Shown here piece after piece: positions 1 to 10,031 of a DNA stretch of 64,000 nt (the stretch's first letter is position 1; each line of letters starts with the position of its first letter). The notes beneath the pieces were generated by a model. It was not told where the DNA came from. It worked only from the letters and a program-made list of their open reading frames with translations, and made no database searches. Source of the DNA: Desulfobulbus sp. GTDB taxonomy: Bacteria > Desulfobacterota > Desulfobulbia > Desulfobulbales > Desulfobulbaceae. The DNA lies in contig QZJD01000025.1 of NCBI GenBank assembly GCA_003604995.1, forward strand, positions 1 to 64,000, read 5' to 3'. The position numbers were made by a program, and so were the translations under genes.

Positions 1-2
1 AG

Positions 3-248
3 ATCAGGCTCACGGCCGAACATCAGGCCGTCCTTGCCCAATTCGGAAAATCAGGTGACAAGCGCTTGTCTTCCGACGAGATCCAGAGGCAGACCAACAT
101 CGAGCCCATTAAAATCAGTGCAATACTGGCTGACCTGATGACCCACGACCTCATCCGTCATACCGAGTCCGATGAACCCGGCGGCTACTGGTTGTACCAC
201 CTGACCGAGGAGGGGGAACGACTGGTCTCTGGACAGAGGATACCATGA
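3..248 (+). CDS. C-terminal part of a winged-helix-like small protein (5' truncated by window)
   Basis: Open frame from the window start: IRLTAEHQAVLAQFGKSGDKRLSSDEIQRQTNIEPIKISAILADLMTHDLIRHTE...; helix-turn-helix-like pattern. Confidence 0.5.
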   Translation: MRLTAEHQAVLAQFGKSGDKRLSSDEIQRQTNIEPIKISAILADLMTHDLIRHTESDEPGGYWLYHLTEEGERLVSGQRIP

Positions 249-1369
249 AAAGATTCCGGGGGATGGAGGGTTCGCTGAAGTTCTTTTCTCAGCCGGGCGG
301 GCCAGTTGTTCTGTTTCTGTGCCTCGTTTGCATTTCCATCTTTTGTCGAGCCCCGGTGGCTGCCGCCGGCAATTTCAGCATCACCATGGAGAACGATTTT
401 TTCGGCAGCGCCGGTACTGACCGCTACTTTACCAACGGGCTCAACCTCACCTTTGTCGATGATCCCGCCTGGTGCTGGCTTGAGGATCTGACGCGCCTGA
501 GCCATGGACATGGCCTGAGCGCCTCGGTACCCAGGCTGGTCAGCACTACCCTTGGCCAGGACATCTATACCCCGCAGGACATAGAGACCCATGACCTCAT
601 CGTGGACGATCGCCCCTATGCCGGCTGGCTGTACCTTGGACTCGGCGTCCACGAACGGACGTTGTTGCCGGAGCCCGGGGCGGCAGAGGAAAATCAGGCG
701 TGGCAGATCCAGGACAGCACGGAAATCATCCTCGGGATGATCGGGCCGCAATCTTATGCCGGGGATGTCCAGTACTGGTGGCACGAGAAAGTTATCGGCT
801 TTAACAACACCCGCGAGCCCTCGGGCTGGGACAACCAGCTGGCCAACGAACCAGCCTTTGCCCTGCTCCGGGAGAGGAAATGGCGCCTCCGCAACAATCT
901 CCTGGATAGTCCATGGCTTGTCTTTGATTTTATCCCTCATCTGGGAGCGGCGGCAGGAACGGTAACCACCTACGCTTCCGCCGGCGGCGAGGCTCGGCTC
1001 GGCTGGTGGCTGCCTGATGATTTCGGCAGCGCCAAACACCGCGCCGGCCTTTCTCCCGTCCGGATCTCTTCACCTCACTGGACCACAAGAAACGGATGCG
1101 GTCGACGGTTCACCCCGGTTTCCTTCCACCTGTTCAGCAAGGTGGAGGGCAGGGGAGTACTGCGTGATATTTTTCTGGATGGCAATACCTTCACCGACAG
1201 TCACAGTGTGGACCGCAAGCCGCTGATTTTTTCGGTGCTGGCCGGGGCAAGCATCCTTTTCGGCCAGCGAATCGAGGCGATCTTTACCCATGTGTACCAG
1301 AGCAAAGAATTTGACGGCCAGGACTTGGCCCATGTCTTTGGGACCTTGACCATCAGTTTTTACTGGTGA
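245..1369 (+). CDS. Lipid A deacylase LpxR family protein (DUF2219)
   Basis: Motifs FSITMENDFFG..DRYFTNGLNLTF and DDRPYAGWLYLGLGVH typical of LpxR/DUF2219; N-terminal signal. Confidence 0.85.
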   Translation: MKRFRGMEGSLKFFSQPGGPVVLFLCLVCISIFCRAPVAAAGNFSITMENDFFGSAGTDRYFTNGLNLTFVDDPAWCWLEDLTRLSHGHGLSASVPRLVSTTLGQDIYTPQDIETHDLIVDDRPYAGWLYLGLGVHERTLLPEPGAAEENQAWQIQDSTEIILGMIGPQSYAGDVQYWWHEKVIGFNNTREPSGWDNQLANEPAFALLRERKWRLRNNLLDSPWLVFDFIPHLGAAAGTVTTYASAGGEARLGWWLPDDFGSAKHRAGLSPVRISSPHWTTRNGCGRRFTPVSFHLFSKVEGRGVLRDIFLDGNTFTDSHSVDRKPLIFSVLAGASILFGQRIEAIFTHVYQSKEFDGQDLAHVFGTLTISFYW

Positions 1370-1472
1370 AAACCTTGCAAAACACTGATAAACCAGAAGA
1401 CAGCATTCCGGAAAACACGGGGAACAATGAACGGCAAGCAAACAACCGGCTCACAACCCGAGAAAAGAAAAC

Positions 1473-2012
1473 ATGAACGAAGTCGTATATACAATTGACG
1501 CGGGCGACCGGTTATTTTCCGCCAACGATGCATGGGACCGGTTTGCCTCGGAAAATAGCAGCCCGCATCTCAACGCCAATACTGTTTGTCATAGATTGCT
1601 TTGGGATTTCATCCAGGATTCCGAGACCTGTCTCCTCCATGCGACACTTCTCGGCCGCGTGCGATCAGGCAGATCGATCCGCAATCTTCCCTTCAGGTGC
1701 GATTCCCCCGGCTTGCGCAGATTCATGGAAATGGACATTACGGATCTTGGCGACGGCATAATCGAGTACCGCTGTCGTCTCATCAAAACAGAAGTTCGTG
1801 AGCCCGTTCCACTGCTCGCCGATTCCGTGCGGGCGGACGAACGCCTGCTGAGAATGTGCAGCTGGTGCAAAAAAATAGATGCCGGCAACAATGTCTGGCT
1901 GGAGATCGAAGACTTCATTTTACGTCGCAACCTCTTTGCCGCGCAACCTATTCCCCGGATCACCCATACGATATGTGACACCTGCGTGAAGCTGCTGGAT
2001 GACCAGACATGA
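1473..2012 (+). CDS. PAS-like protein with C-terminal CxxCKKI...CxxC module
   Basis: PAS-like N-terminus; C-terminal MCSWCKKID..W.EIEDFI...ITHTICDTC resembles the CSxCKKIR..HGICPeC tail of deltaproteobacterial signalling proteins. Confidence 0.6.
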   Translation: MNEVVYTIDAGDRLFSANDAWDRFASENSSPHLNANTVCHRLLWDFIQDSETCLLHATLLGRVRSGRSIRNLPFRCDSPGLRRFMEMDITDLGDGIIEYRCRLIKTEVREPVPLLADSVRADERLLRMCSWCKKIDAGNNVWLEIEDFILRRNLFAAQPIPRITHTICDTCVKLLDDQT

Positions 2013-2062
2013 AGAGATGTCTTTTTTAAGAACAATGATGGACCGATTGAAGGAGGACACTT

Positions 2063-2593
2063 ATGCAGGCACGTGGACCGCTGATGATCGAACACCGGCT
2101 CATCGAACGGATGCTCGCGATAATCGGCAGATGTCTTGCTGATACGGAAAAAAATGGCAGAATCGATCCGCTCTTCGTCGACAGGGTGATCGATTTTATC
2201 AGCATCTATGCCGATCGCGTTCACCATGGCAAGGAAGAAGATATCCTGTTTCGCGATATGAAAAACCGAAATCTCTCGGATGCCGACCGGAAAATGATGG
2301 AAGAATTGATCGCGGAACACGCCTTCGGCAGGAAAACCAACCAAGCGCTGGCCAGGGCGAATGAACTCTACCGTGCCGGCGACTCCACCGCCCTGGAGGG
2401 GATCACCGCCTCCCTCCGCGCACTGGCGGAATTCTACCCCAAACATATCGAAAAGGAGGACAAGGTGTTCTTTCCCGCCGCCCGCGCATATTTTACCGAG
2501 GAGGAAGATCAGGCAATGCTGGCCGAGTTCATGGAGTTCGACCGCAACATGATCCATGAAAAATACAGGGCGGTGGTCGATGAACTGACCTGA
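2063..2593 (+). CDS. Hemerythrin domain-containing protein
   Basis: IEHRLIERML, HHGKEEDILF, AEHAFGR and HIEKEDKVFF give the hemerythrin H..HxxxE pattern. Confidence 0.85.
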   Translation: MQARGPLMIEHRLIERMLAIIGRCLADTEKNGRIDPLFVDRVIDFISIYADRVHHGKEEDILFRDMKNRNLSDADRKMMEELIAEHAFGRKTNQALARANELYRAGDSTALEGITASLRALAEFYPKHIEKEDKVFFPAARAYFTEEEDQAMLAEFMEFDRNMIHEKYRAVVDELT

Positions 2594-2692
2594 ATTGCCT
2601 CCCCCGGCCGACCGTAAAAAAACCGTCAACCAGCCGCCTCGGCGTGAGCTGCGCGGATATGTATTTCATCTCAAGAACAGAGGAGAAACGTC

Positions 2693-2995
2693 ATGCCGGA
2701 ATTTGGATCGCCTTTCTCGGGATTGGCAAACAACAGGAAGCTGACCAACGAGGAGCTGATCAGGGCTATCCGCTTCATGATCGCCGCGGAGTACGAAGCC
2801 ATTCAACTGTACATGCAGCTTGCCGAATCCACGGACAACAAGCTGGCCATCGAAGTCCTCAAGGATATAGCCGACGAAGAGCGCGTGCATGCCGGCGAGT
2901 TTCTCCGGCTGCTCCATGAGCTTGATCCGGAGGAAGGAAAATTTTATGCCGAGGGGGCAGTCGAGGTGGAAGAGGAAATCAACAGGATGAAATAA
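2693..2995 (+). CDS. Small ferritin-like / rubrerythrin-family protein (resembles encapsulin-associated ferritin-like domain)
   Basis: LTNEELIRAIRFMIAAEYEAIQLYMQLAESTDNKLAIEVLKDIADEERVHAGEFLRLLHELDPEE with ExxxI..Y and EExxHxxEF motifs. Confidence 0.8.
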   Translation: MPEFGSPFSGLANNRKLTNEELIRAIRFMIAAEYEAIQLYMQLAESTDNKLAIEVLKDIADEERVHAGEFLRLLHELDPEEGKFYAEGAVEVEEEINRMK

Positions 2996-3126
2996 CTATC
3001 GTCGCCTGTTCGGAAATTTCAGGGTTCGACTTTCCTCTGAGCAGGGCCGTTTTTCGAAGGTTGTTTTTTTCCATTCGTTGCCCATGAAGCAATAGGAAAG
3101 ACGCACTCACCCTTGAGGTTTTCTTG

Positions 3127-6100
3127 ATGGGGAACAACGAAGCGTCATCTGAAACGGCCGATAGGCGAACGACCTGGCGGCGGCTGAAGCGATGGATCGC
3201 GGCGACGGCCTTGATCCTCCTGGTTTACAGCCTGGCGGGCTTTGTCCTGGCGCCCTTGCTGCTCAAACGCTCTCTGCCCCGCTACGCGGCTGAGCAGCTC
3301 GGCCATCAGCTCGACCTGGGGCAGGTGCGGATCAATCCTTTTCTCTTTACCCTGGAGAGCAACGATTTTCAGCTCAAGGATGACCGAAATGAGCCGCTGT
3401 TGTCCTATACGCGACTCCATGTCGATTTTGAGCTGAAAAGCATTGTGCTGTGGACCTGGACCTTTGCCGACATCCTCATCGAAGGCCCGACCCTTAACCT
3501 GGTCATCGATGGAACCAACCGGCTCAACCTGGCCAAGCTGCTGGCGAGAATGTCCGCCGATGGCGAAAGCGCGGCCCCCGAAGCGACCGGGGAAGGGCAG
3601 CTGGTTCGCCTGCGCATCAACCGTTTTTCTCTCCATGAAGGGGCCTGCCGTTTGGACGATCGTTCCGGGACCCGCCCGGTCACCACCGTACTTACGCCAG
3701 TAACCCTGGAAGTTAACGAGCTTTCGACCCTGGCCGACGAAAAGGGAACCTTCGGAATCAGTGCCCTGCTTCCCGAAGGGGGGCGATTGACCTGGCAGGG
3801 CGAACTCACTCCGAACCCCCTGATTTCCCGTGGAAGCCTCAATATTGAAGGGTTTCAGCCGGCGATAATCTGGGATTTTTTTCAGGAACGTCTCAATCTG
3901 GCGCGTCCCGAAGGACTTGCCCGTCTGGCCTTTGCCTATCAGCTCGATTATTCACAGGGAAAATTAAACTTGCTGATTCACCCCCTCGTGTTTGGCCTGG
4001 AAAACCTTGTTCTGCGGGCAAAAGACCAGGAAGAACCCCTGCTTCAACTCACCTCCGTTGAGGCGGCGGAAGGCCGTTTCGATCTGGCCGGGCGGGAACT
4101 GCATCTGCCCTCGGTTACTCTCCGCCGGGGCAGGCTCAGCGCCGAGACGGCACAGGATGGGCGGCTGGACTGGCAGCGTCTGTTTCTGCCGCCCGGAACC
4201 ACGAAACCCCAGGGATCAGGGGAGGCCGCCGCTGATGCGGTCGCTGGCGGGACAACTCCCCCCGATCGGTCACCTCCCTGGCGGCTGCGGGTGGATACCT
4301 TCAGCCTGGCTGAACTGGCCGTGCGCTACCAGGATCAGAGTCGCGGCGCACCCTTTGACCTTGCCGTTGATGATCTCACCCTGAATCTGACTGCGGAAGC
4401 GGAAGCAGGCGCCAACCCGGCGCTGCGGCTGAGCAGTCTCGCTTTCCACCTGAAGGGGATCAGCAGCCGGGAGCCGGAGGGCGCAGCTCCCCTGTGGAGC
4501 CTGGCGGAAGCTCGCCTGACGGACGGCGACCTCGATCTGGTCGATCGGCTAATTCGTCTGGACTCCCTGATATTGACCGGGGGAGAGGCGCGGGTGCTGC
4601 GCAGTGAAGCCGGCAACATCCGGCAGGTTGAGGTGTACGCCCCAAAGGCGCCGGAGCCGGACCCTACGGATGAGCCGGCCGCCGGCGGCGCATCCCCTGA
4701 TTGGCGGGTGCAACTGACCCGGCTGGAACTTGCCGGTTTCGGGCTGGGCTATGTTGACCAGGCCTTTCAACCCGTCCTGGAATATGACCTGCACGATCTG
4801 TCCCTGGTGGCGGAGGGGCTTGATACGGCGGGAACCGATCCCATCGCTGTTTCCGCCCGCACCCTGCTTGCACAGGGCGGCGTAATCGAGGGCGAAGGCG
4901 CCCTGGCGCTCAACGGCGAAGCCGGCAACGGCCGGATCAGACTCGAGGGAGTGAACCTTCGACCCCTGCAATCTCTTCTGGGGCGGTATCTGCGGTTGCA
5001 CCTGGTCTCCGGCCAGGCGTCCCTGGACAGTCGCCTGCATTACCTGGCGAAGTCGGCATCCGAGGCCGGACCGACTCTCAAGGTCGAGGGACAGGTGGGC
5101 ATACAGGATCTGTTGCTTGAGGAAGCCGATGGCGGAAGGCGTTTTCTGTCCTGGCGGGAGGTGTCTGCCCGGGGCATTGATTTCAACTTGTCACCGGCCT
5201 CCCTGACCATTGCCGAAATCAAGGTGGATCACCCGGAAACGAAAATAGAGATCTTTGCGGACGGCAAAACCAATCTGGCCGGTATCGTCAGGGAACGACC
5301 GGCTCCTCCCTCAGTTGCAACAGAGGCGGCATCGGCCGAACTGCCGGAAGCAAAACCTTTTTCCATGAAGGTGGAGCGGGTGCGCCTGGATAACGGGGTG
5401 GTGGATTTTTCCGACCTGAGCGTGATCCTGCCTTTTTACGCCCGCATCGAAAAGGTGGCGGGCACGGTTCTGAATATCTCCAGCGACCCTGCCGCCAGGG
5501 CCACGCTCAAGTTCAGCGGTCAGGTCGATCAATACGGCCAGGCCGAGGCCGGCGGCACCCTGGCCCCCTTGGACCCCAAGCGGTTTGTGGATCTTCAGGT
5601 CAATTTCCGCAACGTGGAACTTGTTCCCGTCTCCCCCTACACCGCCACTTTCGCCGGTCGCCGGATCGCCGATGGTCGCCTGGACATGGATCTGAACTAC
5701 AAAATCGAGAACAGCGATCTGCTCGGAGATCACCGGGTAACACTGCGGAACTTCAGTCTGGGCGAGAGGGTGGAAAATCCCGACGCCCTGAGTCTGCCCC
5801 TTGACCTTGCCGTTGCCCTGCTCACCGATCAGGAGGGCAAGATCGACGTGGCGGTGCCGGTCCGCGGCAACCTTGACAATCCGGAATTTTCCTACGGGCA
5901 TGTCGTCTGGCAGGCGGTGCGCAACCTGCTGACCAAGATCGTAACCGCGCCTTTCAAGGCCCTGGGCTCCCTGTTTGACTCCGGCGCCGACCAGCCGGAC
6001 CGCATCCTCTTCCGCCCCGGGCAGGTCGAACTGGCGCCGCCGGAACGCGAAAAGCTTGCGCAAGTGGCCAAGGTGCTGAATCAGCGGCCCCAGCTGATCC

Positions 6101-6615
6101 TGACCGTGCACGGCACCTTTGCGCGGGCCCTTGACGGGCGGAGCCTTCGCGATCTGGCGGTTCGGAGATCCCTGGCCGCGCTTCTTGACACCTCCCTGCA
6201 ACCAGGCGAAGATCCTGGGCCGGTGGCCTTTGATCATGCCAAAACTCAGCGCGCCCTGGAGGAACTGGCCGGTGGCAATGGTCCGGTTGCCGAATTTCAG
6301 GCAACCTACGAAGCGACCGCCGGGGTCAGGGCGCAGCGGGTCAATCCAGCGCTGGCGCTCTTCGGCAAGGGCAGCGAAGACCATGCTTTCTACCGCGCCC
6401 TGTTCGAGCATCTGGTCGACAACGAGGCCCTGGCCGAGGAGGAGCTGCGAAATCTTGCCGCGGCAAGAAGCACCGCGGTTATCCGGGAACTGACCGAGGC
6501 TGCCGGCCTGGCACCGGAACGGCTCCAGGCAGGGCGTCTGGATGAAGCGGAACCAGTGGACCAATCGGTGGCGACGGTCCTGGAACTGGGGGTTGGCAAT
6601 GGCGGAAATAAATAA
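3127..6615 (+). CDS. DUF748 domain-containing (AsmA-like) envelope protein
   Basis: 1162 aa, N-terminal TM, long repeat-rich AsmA/DUF748-like body, DRILFRPGQVEL..EKLAQVAKVL near the C-terminus. Confidence 0.8.
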   Translation: MGNNEASSETADRRTTWRRLKRWIAATALILLVYSLAGFVLAPLLLKRSLPRYAAEQLGHQLDLGQVRINPFLFTLESNDFQLKDDRNEPLLSYTRLHVDFELKSIVLWTWTFADILIEGPTLNLVIDGTNRLNLAKLLARMSADGESAAPEATGEGQLVRLRINRFSLHEGACRLDDRSGTRPVTTVLTPVTLEVNELSTLADEKGTFGISALLPEGGRLTWQGELTPNPLISRGSLNIEGFQPAIIWDFFQERLNLARPEGLARLAFAYQLDYSQGKLNLLIHPLVFGLENLVLRAKDQEEPLLQLTSVEAAEGRFDLAGRELHLPSVTLRRGRLSAETAQDGRLDWQRLFLPPGTTKPQGSGEAAADAVAGGTTPPDRSPPWRLRVDTFSLAELAVRYQDQSRGAPFDLAVDDLTLNLTAEAEAGANPALRLSSLAFHLKGISSREPEGAAPLWSLAEARLTDGDLDLVDRLIRLDSLILTGGEARVLRSEAGNIRQVEVYAPKAPEPDPTDEPAAGGASPDWRVQLTRLELAGFGLGYVDQAFQPVLEYDLHDLSLVAEGLDTAGTDPIAVSARTLLAQGGVIEGEGALALNGEAGNGRIRLEGVNLRPLQSLLGRYLRLHLVSGQASLDSRLHYLAKSASEAGPTLKVEGQVGIQDLLLEEADGGRRFLSWREVSARGIDFNLSPASLTIAEIKVDHPETKIEIFADGKTNLAGIVRERPAPPSVATEAASAELPEAKPFSMKVERVRLDNGVVDFSDLSVILPFYARIEKVAGTVLNISSDPAARATLKFSGQVDQYGQAEAGGTLAPLDPKRFVDLQVNFRNVELVPVSPYTATFAGRRIADGRLDMDLNYKIENSDLLGDHRVTLRNFSLGERVENPDALSLPLDLAVALLTDQEGKIDVAVPVRGNLDNPEFSYGHVVWQAVRNLLTKIVTAPFKALGSLFDSGADQPDRILFRPGQVELAPPEREKLAQVAKVLNQRPQLILTVHGTFARALDGRSLRDLAVRRSLAALLDTSLQPGEDPGPVAFDHAKTQRALEELAGGNGPVAEFQATYEATAGVRAQRVNPALALFGKGSEDHAFYRALFEHLVDNEALAEEELRNLAAARSTAVIRELTEAAGLAPERLQAGRLDEAEPVDQSVATVLELGVGNGGNK

Positions 6616-6828
6616 CAACGGGCCGTCCGGCAACAATGATGCACCTCGGGAGATTTAGCCAAAACAGGCCTGCCCGCCGGTTCGCGAAATTTTTCCGGAA
6701 GACACCTGCCGTTTGCCTGCGATGAACGGACAATCGGGGCCAGGAGCAAATCACCTGTTGAATCCGGATACTTCCCCCGGTATCATGGGAACCCTGCACG
6801 AAAAAAAAGACCTTGCGATGAGCCGGAA

Positions 6829-7812
6829 ATGAAATACGTGGAGATAGTTGCTGAAAAGAGCAGTTCCGATATCATCCAGGCCATGGCGGAAAAGGATAAG
6901 GCCCTGGATTTTCGCCTTGGCGACACCGGCACGGACGGGATGCGCCAGATGCGGGTGCTGGTGAGCGACGACACGTTGCAGTCGCTCCTGGACCATCTGC
7001 AAAACATCCTTGGGGCGCAACCGACGGCCCGCATCACGGTCCTGCCGGTGGAAACTTCGCTGCCCGTCCCGGACGAGGAAAAACGCCAGAAGGAAGACGC
7101 GGCAACCGCGGCCCGTGAAAAGCTGTACGATGAGGTGGAAAAAGGCGTTCGGCTGGATGCCAATTTTATCGTGCTGGTCATGCTGTCGACGGTGGTCGCC
7201 TCAATCGGCCTCATGGAAAACAACGTCGCGGTGATTATCGGGGCAATGGTCATTGCGCCGCTTCTTGGCCCCAACCTGGCGTTGAGCCTGGGGACCGCGC
7301 TGGGGGACGTTGCCCTGATGCGAAAATCCATGCAAACCCTTCTCGCCGGTATAGTTCTGGCCGCGTTGTTTTCCGCCGGCCTTGGCCTGACTCTCCCTTC
7401 CGTTCCGCTGGCCGGAGAAATCCTCCTGCGCACCGAGATCAGCCTGGATGCCGTCGCCCTCGCCCTGGCTTCCGGTGCCGCCGCGGCCCTGTCACTGACA
7501 ACTGGCCTGTCCAGCGTCCTGGTCGGAGTGATGGTCGCGGTGGCCTTGCTGCCGCCGACCGCGACCATGGGCCTCATGCTGGGGACCGGCAACTTCCGCC
7601 TTGCCGTCAATGCAGGCCTGCTGCTGTTGATCAACATCGTGTGCGTCAACCTGGCCAGCAAAGTGGTGTTTCTCCTCAAAGGAATCCAACCGCGGACCTG
7701 GCTGGAAAAAGAAAAGGCGCGCCGGGCCATGGTCATCTACGTCCTGGTATGGCTGGTCACTTTGCTCATCCTGATCTTCATCATCTTTTCCCGTCGCACC
7801 TTGGGCAGTTAG
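6829..7812 (+). CDS. TIGR00341/DUF389 family membrane protein
   Basis: LDANFIVLVMLSTVVASIGLMENNVAVIIGAMVIAPLLGPNLALSLGTALGD signature plus multiple TM helices. Confidence 0.9.
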   Translation: MKYVEIVAEKSSSDIIQAMAEKDKALDFRLGDTGTDGMRQMRVLVSDDTLQSLLDHLQNILGAQPTARITVLPVETSLPVPDEEKRQKEDAATAAREKLYDEVEKGVRLDANFIVLVMLSTVVASIGLMENNVAVIIGAMVIAPLLGPNLALSLGTALGDVALMRKSMQTLLAGIVLAALFSAGLGLTLPSVPLAGEILLRTEISLDAVALALASGAAAALSLTTGLSSVLVGVMVAVALLPPTATMGLMLGTGNFRLAVNAGLLLLINIVCVNLASKVVFLLKGIQPRTWLEKEKARRAMVIYVLVWLVTLLILIFIIFSRRTLGS

Positions 7813-7842
7813 ATTCTGGACCCCGGCGGCAAAGGCACAAAT

Positions 7843-9312
7843 ATGAACAACCTGACCGGCACTATGCCACGAATCGGCCGGCGGACCAAGATCGTCGCCA
7901 CCCTGGGGCCTGCAAGCGAGACCCCTGAGCGAATCGAGCAGCTGATCCGCTCGGGGGTCAACGTCTTCCGCCTCAATTTTTCCCATGCCGACCACGCCTA
8001 TCATGGCCGCCTGATCGAGCGGGTGCGCACCTGCGCCGAACGGCTGGGCAAGGTGATCGCCATTCTCCAGGACATCTCCGGGCCGAAAATCAGGGTAGGG
8101 CCCATGCAACCCATGACCCTCAGGGAAGGGGATGATCTGCTGATTCAGCGGCACCGGGGGTCGGCCGACCTCCCGGGGATCACGCTGAATTATCCGGAAG
8201 TGCTTGATGCGCTTACTGAAGGCGACCAGATTTTTTTCGCGGACGGGACCATCCGCGTGGAAACGCTCCGGGTAAGTGAAATCGGGGTGCTGGTCCGGGT
8301 GCTTCAGGGCGGCGAACTCAGTTCACGCAAAGGGGTCAACCTGCCGGTCAAGCGACTGGCCATGGCTGCGCTGACCGAAAAAGACCGCGCCGACCTGCTT
8401 TTCGGGGTGCGGCAGGGAGTAGACCTGGTGGCGGTTTCCTTCGTGCGCACCGCCGACGATCTGCGCCAGGCCAGGCAGCTGCTCAACGAGGCCGGGGCGG
8501 ACACCCCGATCTTTGCCAAGATCGAAAAGGAGGAGGCCCTGGACAACCTGGAATCGGTCATTGACGCAGCGGACGGTATCCTGATCGCCCGCGGCGACCT
8601 GGGGGTGGAGATCGGGGTGCACCGGGTACCGATCGTCCAGAAGCAGATCATGCGGATGGCGAGCCACAAGGGGATTCCGGTGATCGTGGCCACCCAGATG
8701 CTCACCTCCATGGTTGCCTCGCCCTATCCGACCCGGGCAGAGGTTTCGGACGTGGCCAATGCCGTACTGGACGGAACCGACGCGGTCATGCTCTCGGAAG
8801 AAACCACGGTGGGGCAGTATCCCGTCGAGGTCGTCAAGGTACTGGATCTGACCATCCGCGAAACCGAGACCTGCTACCCCTGGTTCCGCGAGTTCCGCGA
8901 GCTGCGCGGACACCGGCGCGCCTTTGCCGCGGCGGCGGTAACCCTGCAACGCACCACCGGTGCCGCCGGGATCATCTCGTTCACCGAGAGCGGCTTGACC
9001 GCCCTGATGGTCGCCCGGCAACGGCCCCGGACCCGACTGATCGGCGTGACCGCCAGTCCGCGGACTCTGCGGAGGCTGGCCGTGGTATGGGGAGTCGAGC
9101 CGGTGCTGGTTTCTTCGGTTTATCCCACCAGCGACGAGGCGCTCTACCAGTTTTTCCGGCAGGCGGTGCAGGCGGAGCTGCTCTCCCTGGACCCCCATCA
9201 TTTTTATATCGCCACGATCGGCAGGCAGACTTCCCGCAGCGGCTCCACCAACCTCCTGGCCCTGATCGACGAGGCCAGCTTCAAGCAGCTGGCCGAAACC
9301 TATGACCACTGA
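7843..9312 (+). CDS. pyk: Pyruvate kinase
   Basis: RRTKIVATLGPASETPERIEQLIRSGVNVFRLNFSHAD, IFAKIEKEEALDNL, DGILIARGDLGVEIG, VIVATQMLTSMV. Confidence 0.97.
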   Translation: MNNLTGTMPRIGRRTKIVATLGPASETPERIEQLIRSGVNVFRLNFSHADHAYHGRLIERVRTCAERLGKVIAILQDISGPKIRVGPMQPMTLREGDDLLIQRHRGSADLPGITLNYPEVLDALTEGDQIFFADGTIRVETLRVSEIGVLVRVLQGGELSSRKGVNLPVKRLAMAALTEKDRADLLFGVRQGVDLVAVSFVRTADDLRQARQLLNEAGADTPIFAKIEKEEALDNLESVIDAADGILIARGDLGVEIGVHRVPIVQKQIMRMASHKGIPVIVATQMLTSMVASPYPTRAEVSDVANAVLDGTDAVMLSEETTVGQYPVEVVKVLDLTIRETETCYPWFREFRELRGHRRAFAAAAVTLQRTTGAAGIISFTESGLTALMVARQRPRTRLIGVTASPRTLRRLAVVWGVEPVLVSSVYPTSDEALYQFFRQAVQAELLSLDPHHFYIATIGRQTSRSGSTNLLALIDEASFKQLAETYDH

Positions 9313-9510
9313 ATTCTGATGGCGTCGCAAAAAGTCCGATCTACTGCGTTGTGGCGGGTTCGGCCAATGCTCGGCGTACCCTGTGTACGCCTGCGCATGA
9401 CCGACACCACCACGCCTCGGAGTCTCACTCCGTTCGCTTACCTGTATATCGAACTTTTGTGCTTAGCCATCGGCAGCGTATTTTTTATGTTTTTGCGGGT
9501 TCATCAATTC
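9311..9510. repeat. MITE-like palindromic intergenic element
   Basis: Imperfect terminal inverted repeats GAATTCTGATGGCGTCGCAAAAA (9311-9333) and TTTTTGCGGGTTCATCAATTC (9490-9510); internal hairpin GGCGTAC-cctgt-GTACGCC. Confidence 0.6.
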
Positions 9511-9533
9511 TGTACGGGAAAACCAAACAGGCC

Positions 9534-10031
9534 ATGCCGCAAATAGTTTTCCGCAGTCCGTCTTCCGTCGCGCTCGGAACCCTGGCCGCCGCGCTGCTGG
9601 CCATCCCCCGCAGCGTTCATGCCCTGCAGACCCATGGCGCTCCGGAGGGGCTGTTCGCCCACCAGGGCGCACACCTGTTTCTGATCATTTCCCTGGTGAT
9701 CTTTCTGGTCAACATCCGTCGCTCATCCCTTGACGAGCAAAAATCGTGGCGTTTGCTGTTCCGGGGGACACTGCTGCTCGCTCTCTGGAACCTCTGGGCC
9801 TTTTTCGGCCATCAGGCGGAAGTATATATGCCGGAATCCTCGGTCGTCCTCCTTCCCGGCCGCCACATCCCCTCCGTACTGGTCGCCTCGTGGCGTGAAG
9901 CCGCATTCTATGTGTTCAAGATGGATCATCTCATCTGCCTGCCGGCCCTGCTGTTTTTTTATGGCGGGCTCAGAAGGATCCGGACGGCGTTGACCGAAAA
10001 CGGCACACACCGGAAAGAGGGACGGCCATGA
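9534..10031 (+). CDS. Hypothetical multi-pass membrane protein upstream of a histidine kinase
   Basis: In-frame ATG at 9534 (MPQIVFRSP...); hydrophobic helices; 4-nt overlap with the next CDS; the longer ORF from 9351 runs into the repeat. Confidence 0.65.
   Translation: MPQIVFRSPSSVALGTLAAALLAIPRSVHALQTHGAPEGLFAHQGAHLFLIISLVIFLVNIRRSSLDEQKSWRLLFRGTLLLALWNLWAFFGHQAEVYMPESSVVLLPGRHIPSVLVASWREAAFYVFKMDHLICLPALLFFYGGLRRIRTALTENGTHRKEGRP

Noticed and set aside
5311-6636. 441-aa minus-strand ORF opposite DUF748 gene
   Set aside because: Antisense shadow; no motifs.
9351-9533. N-terminal extension of the membrane protein (MAGSANARRTLCTPAHDRHHH...)
   Set aside because: Translated repeat sequence; ATG at 9534 begins the plausible protein.
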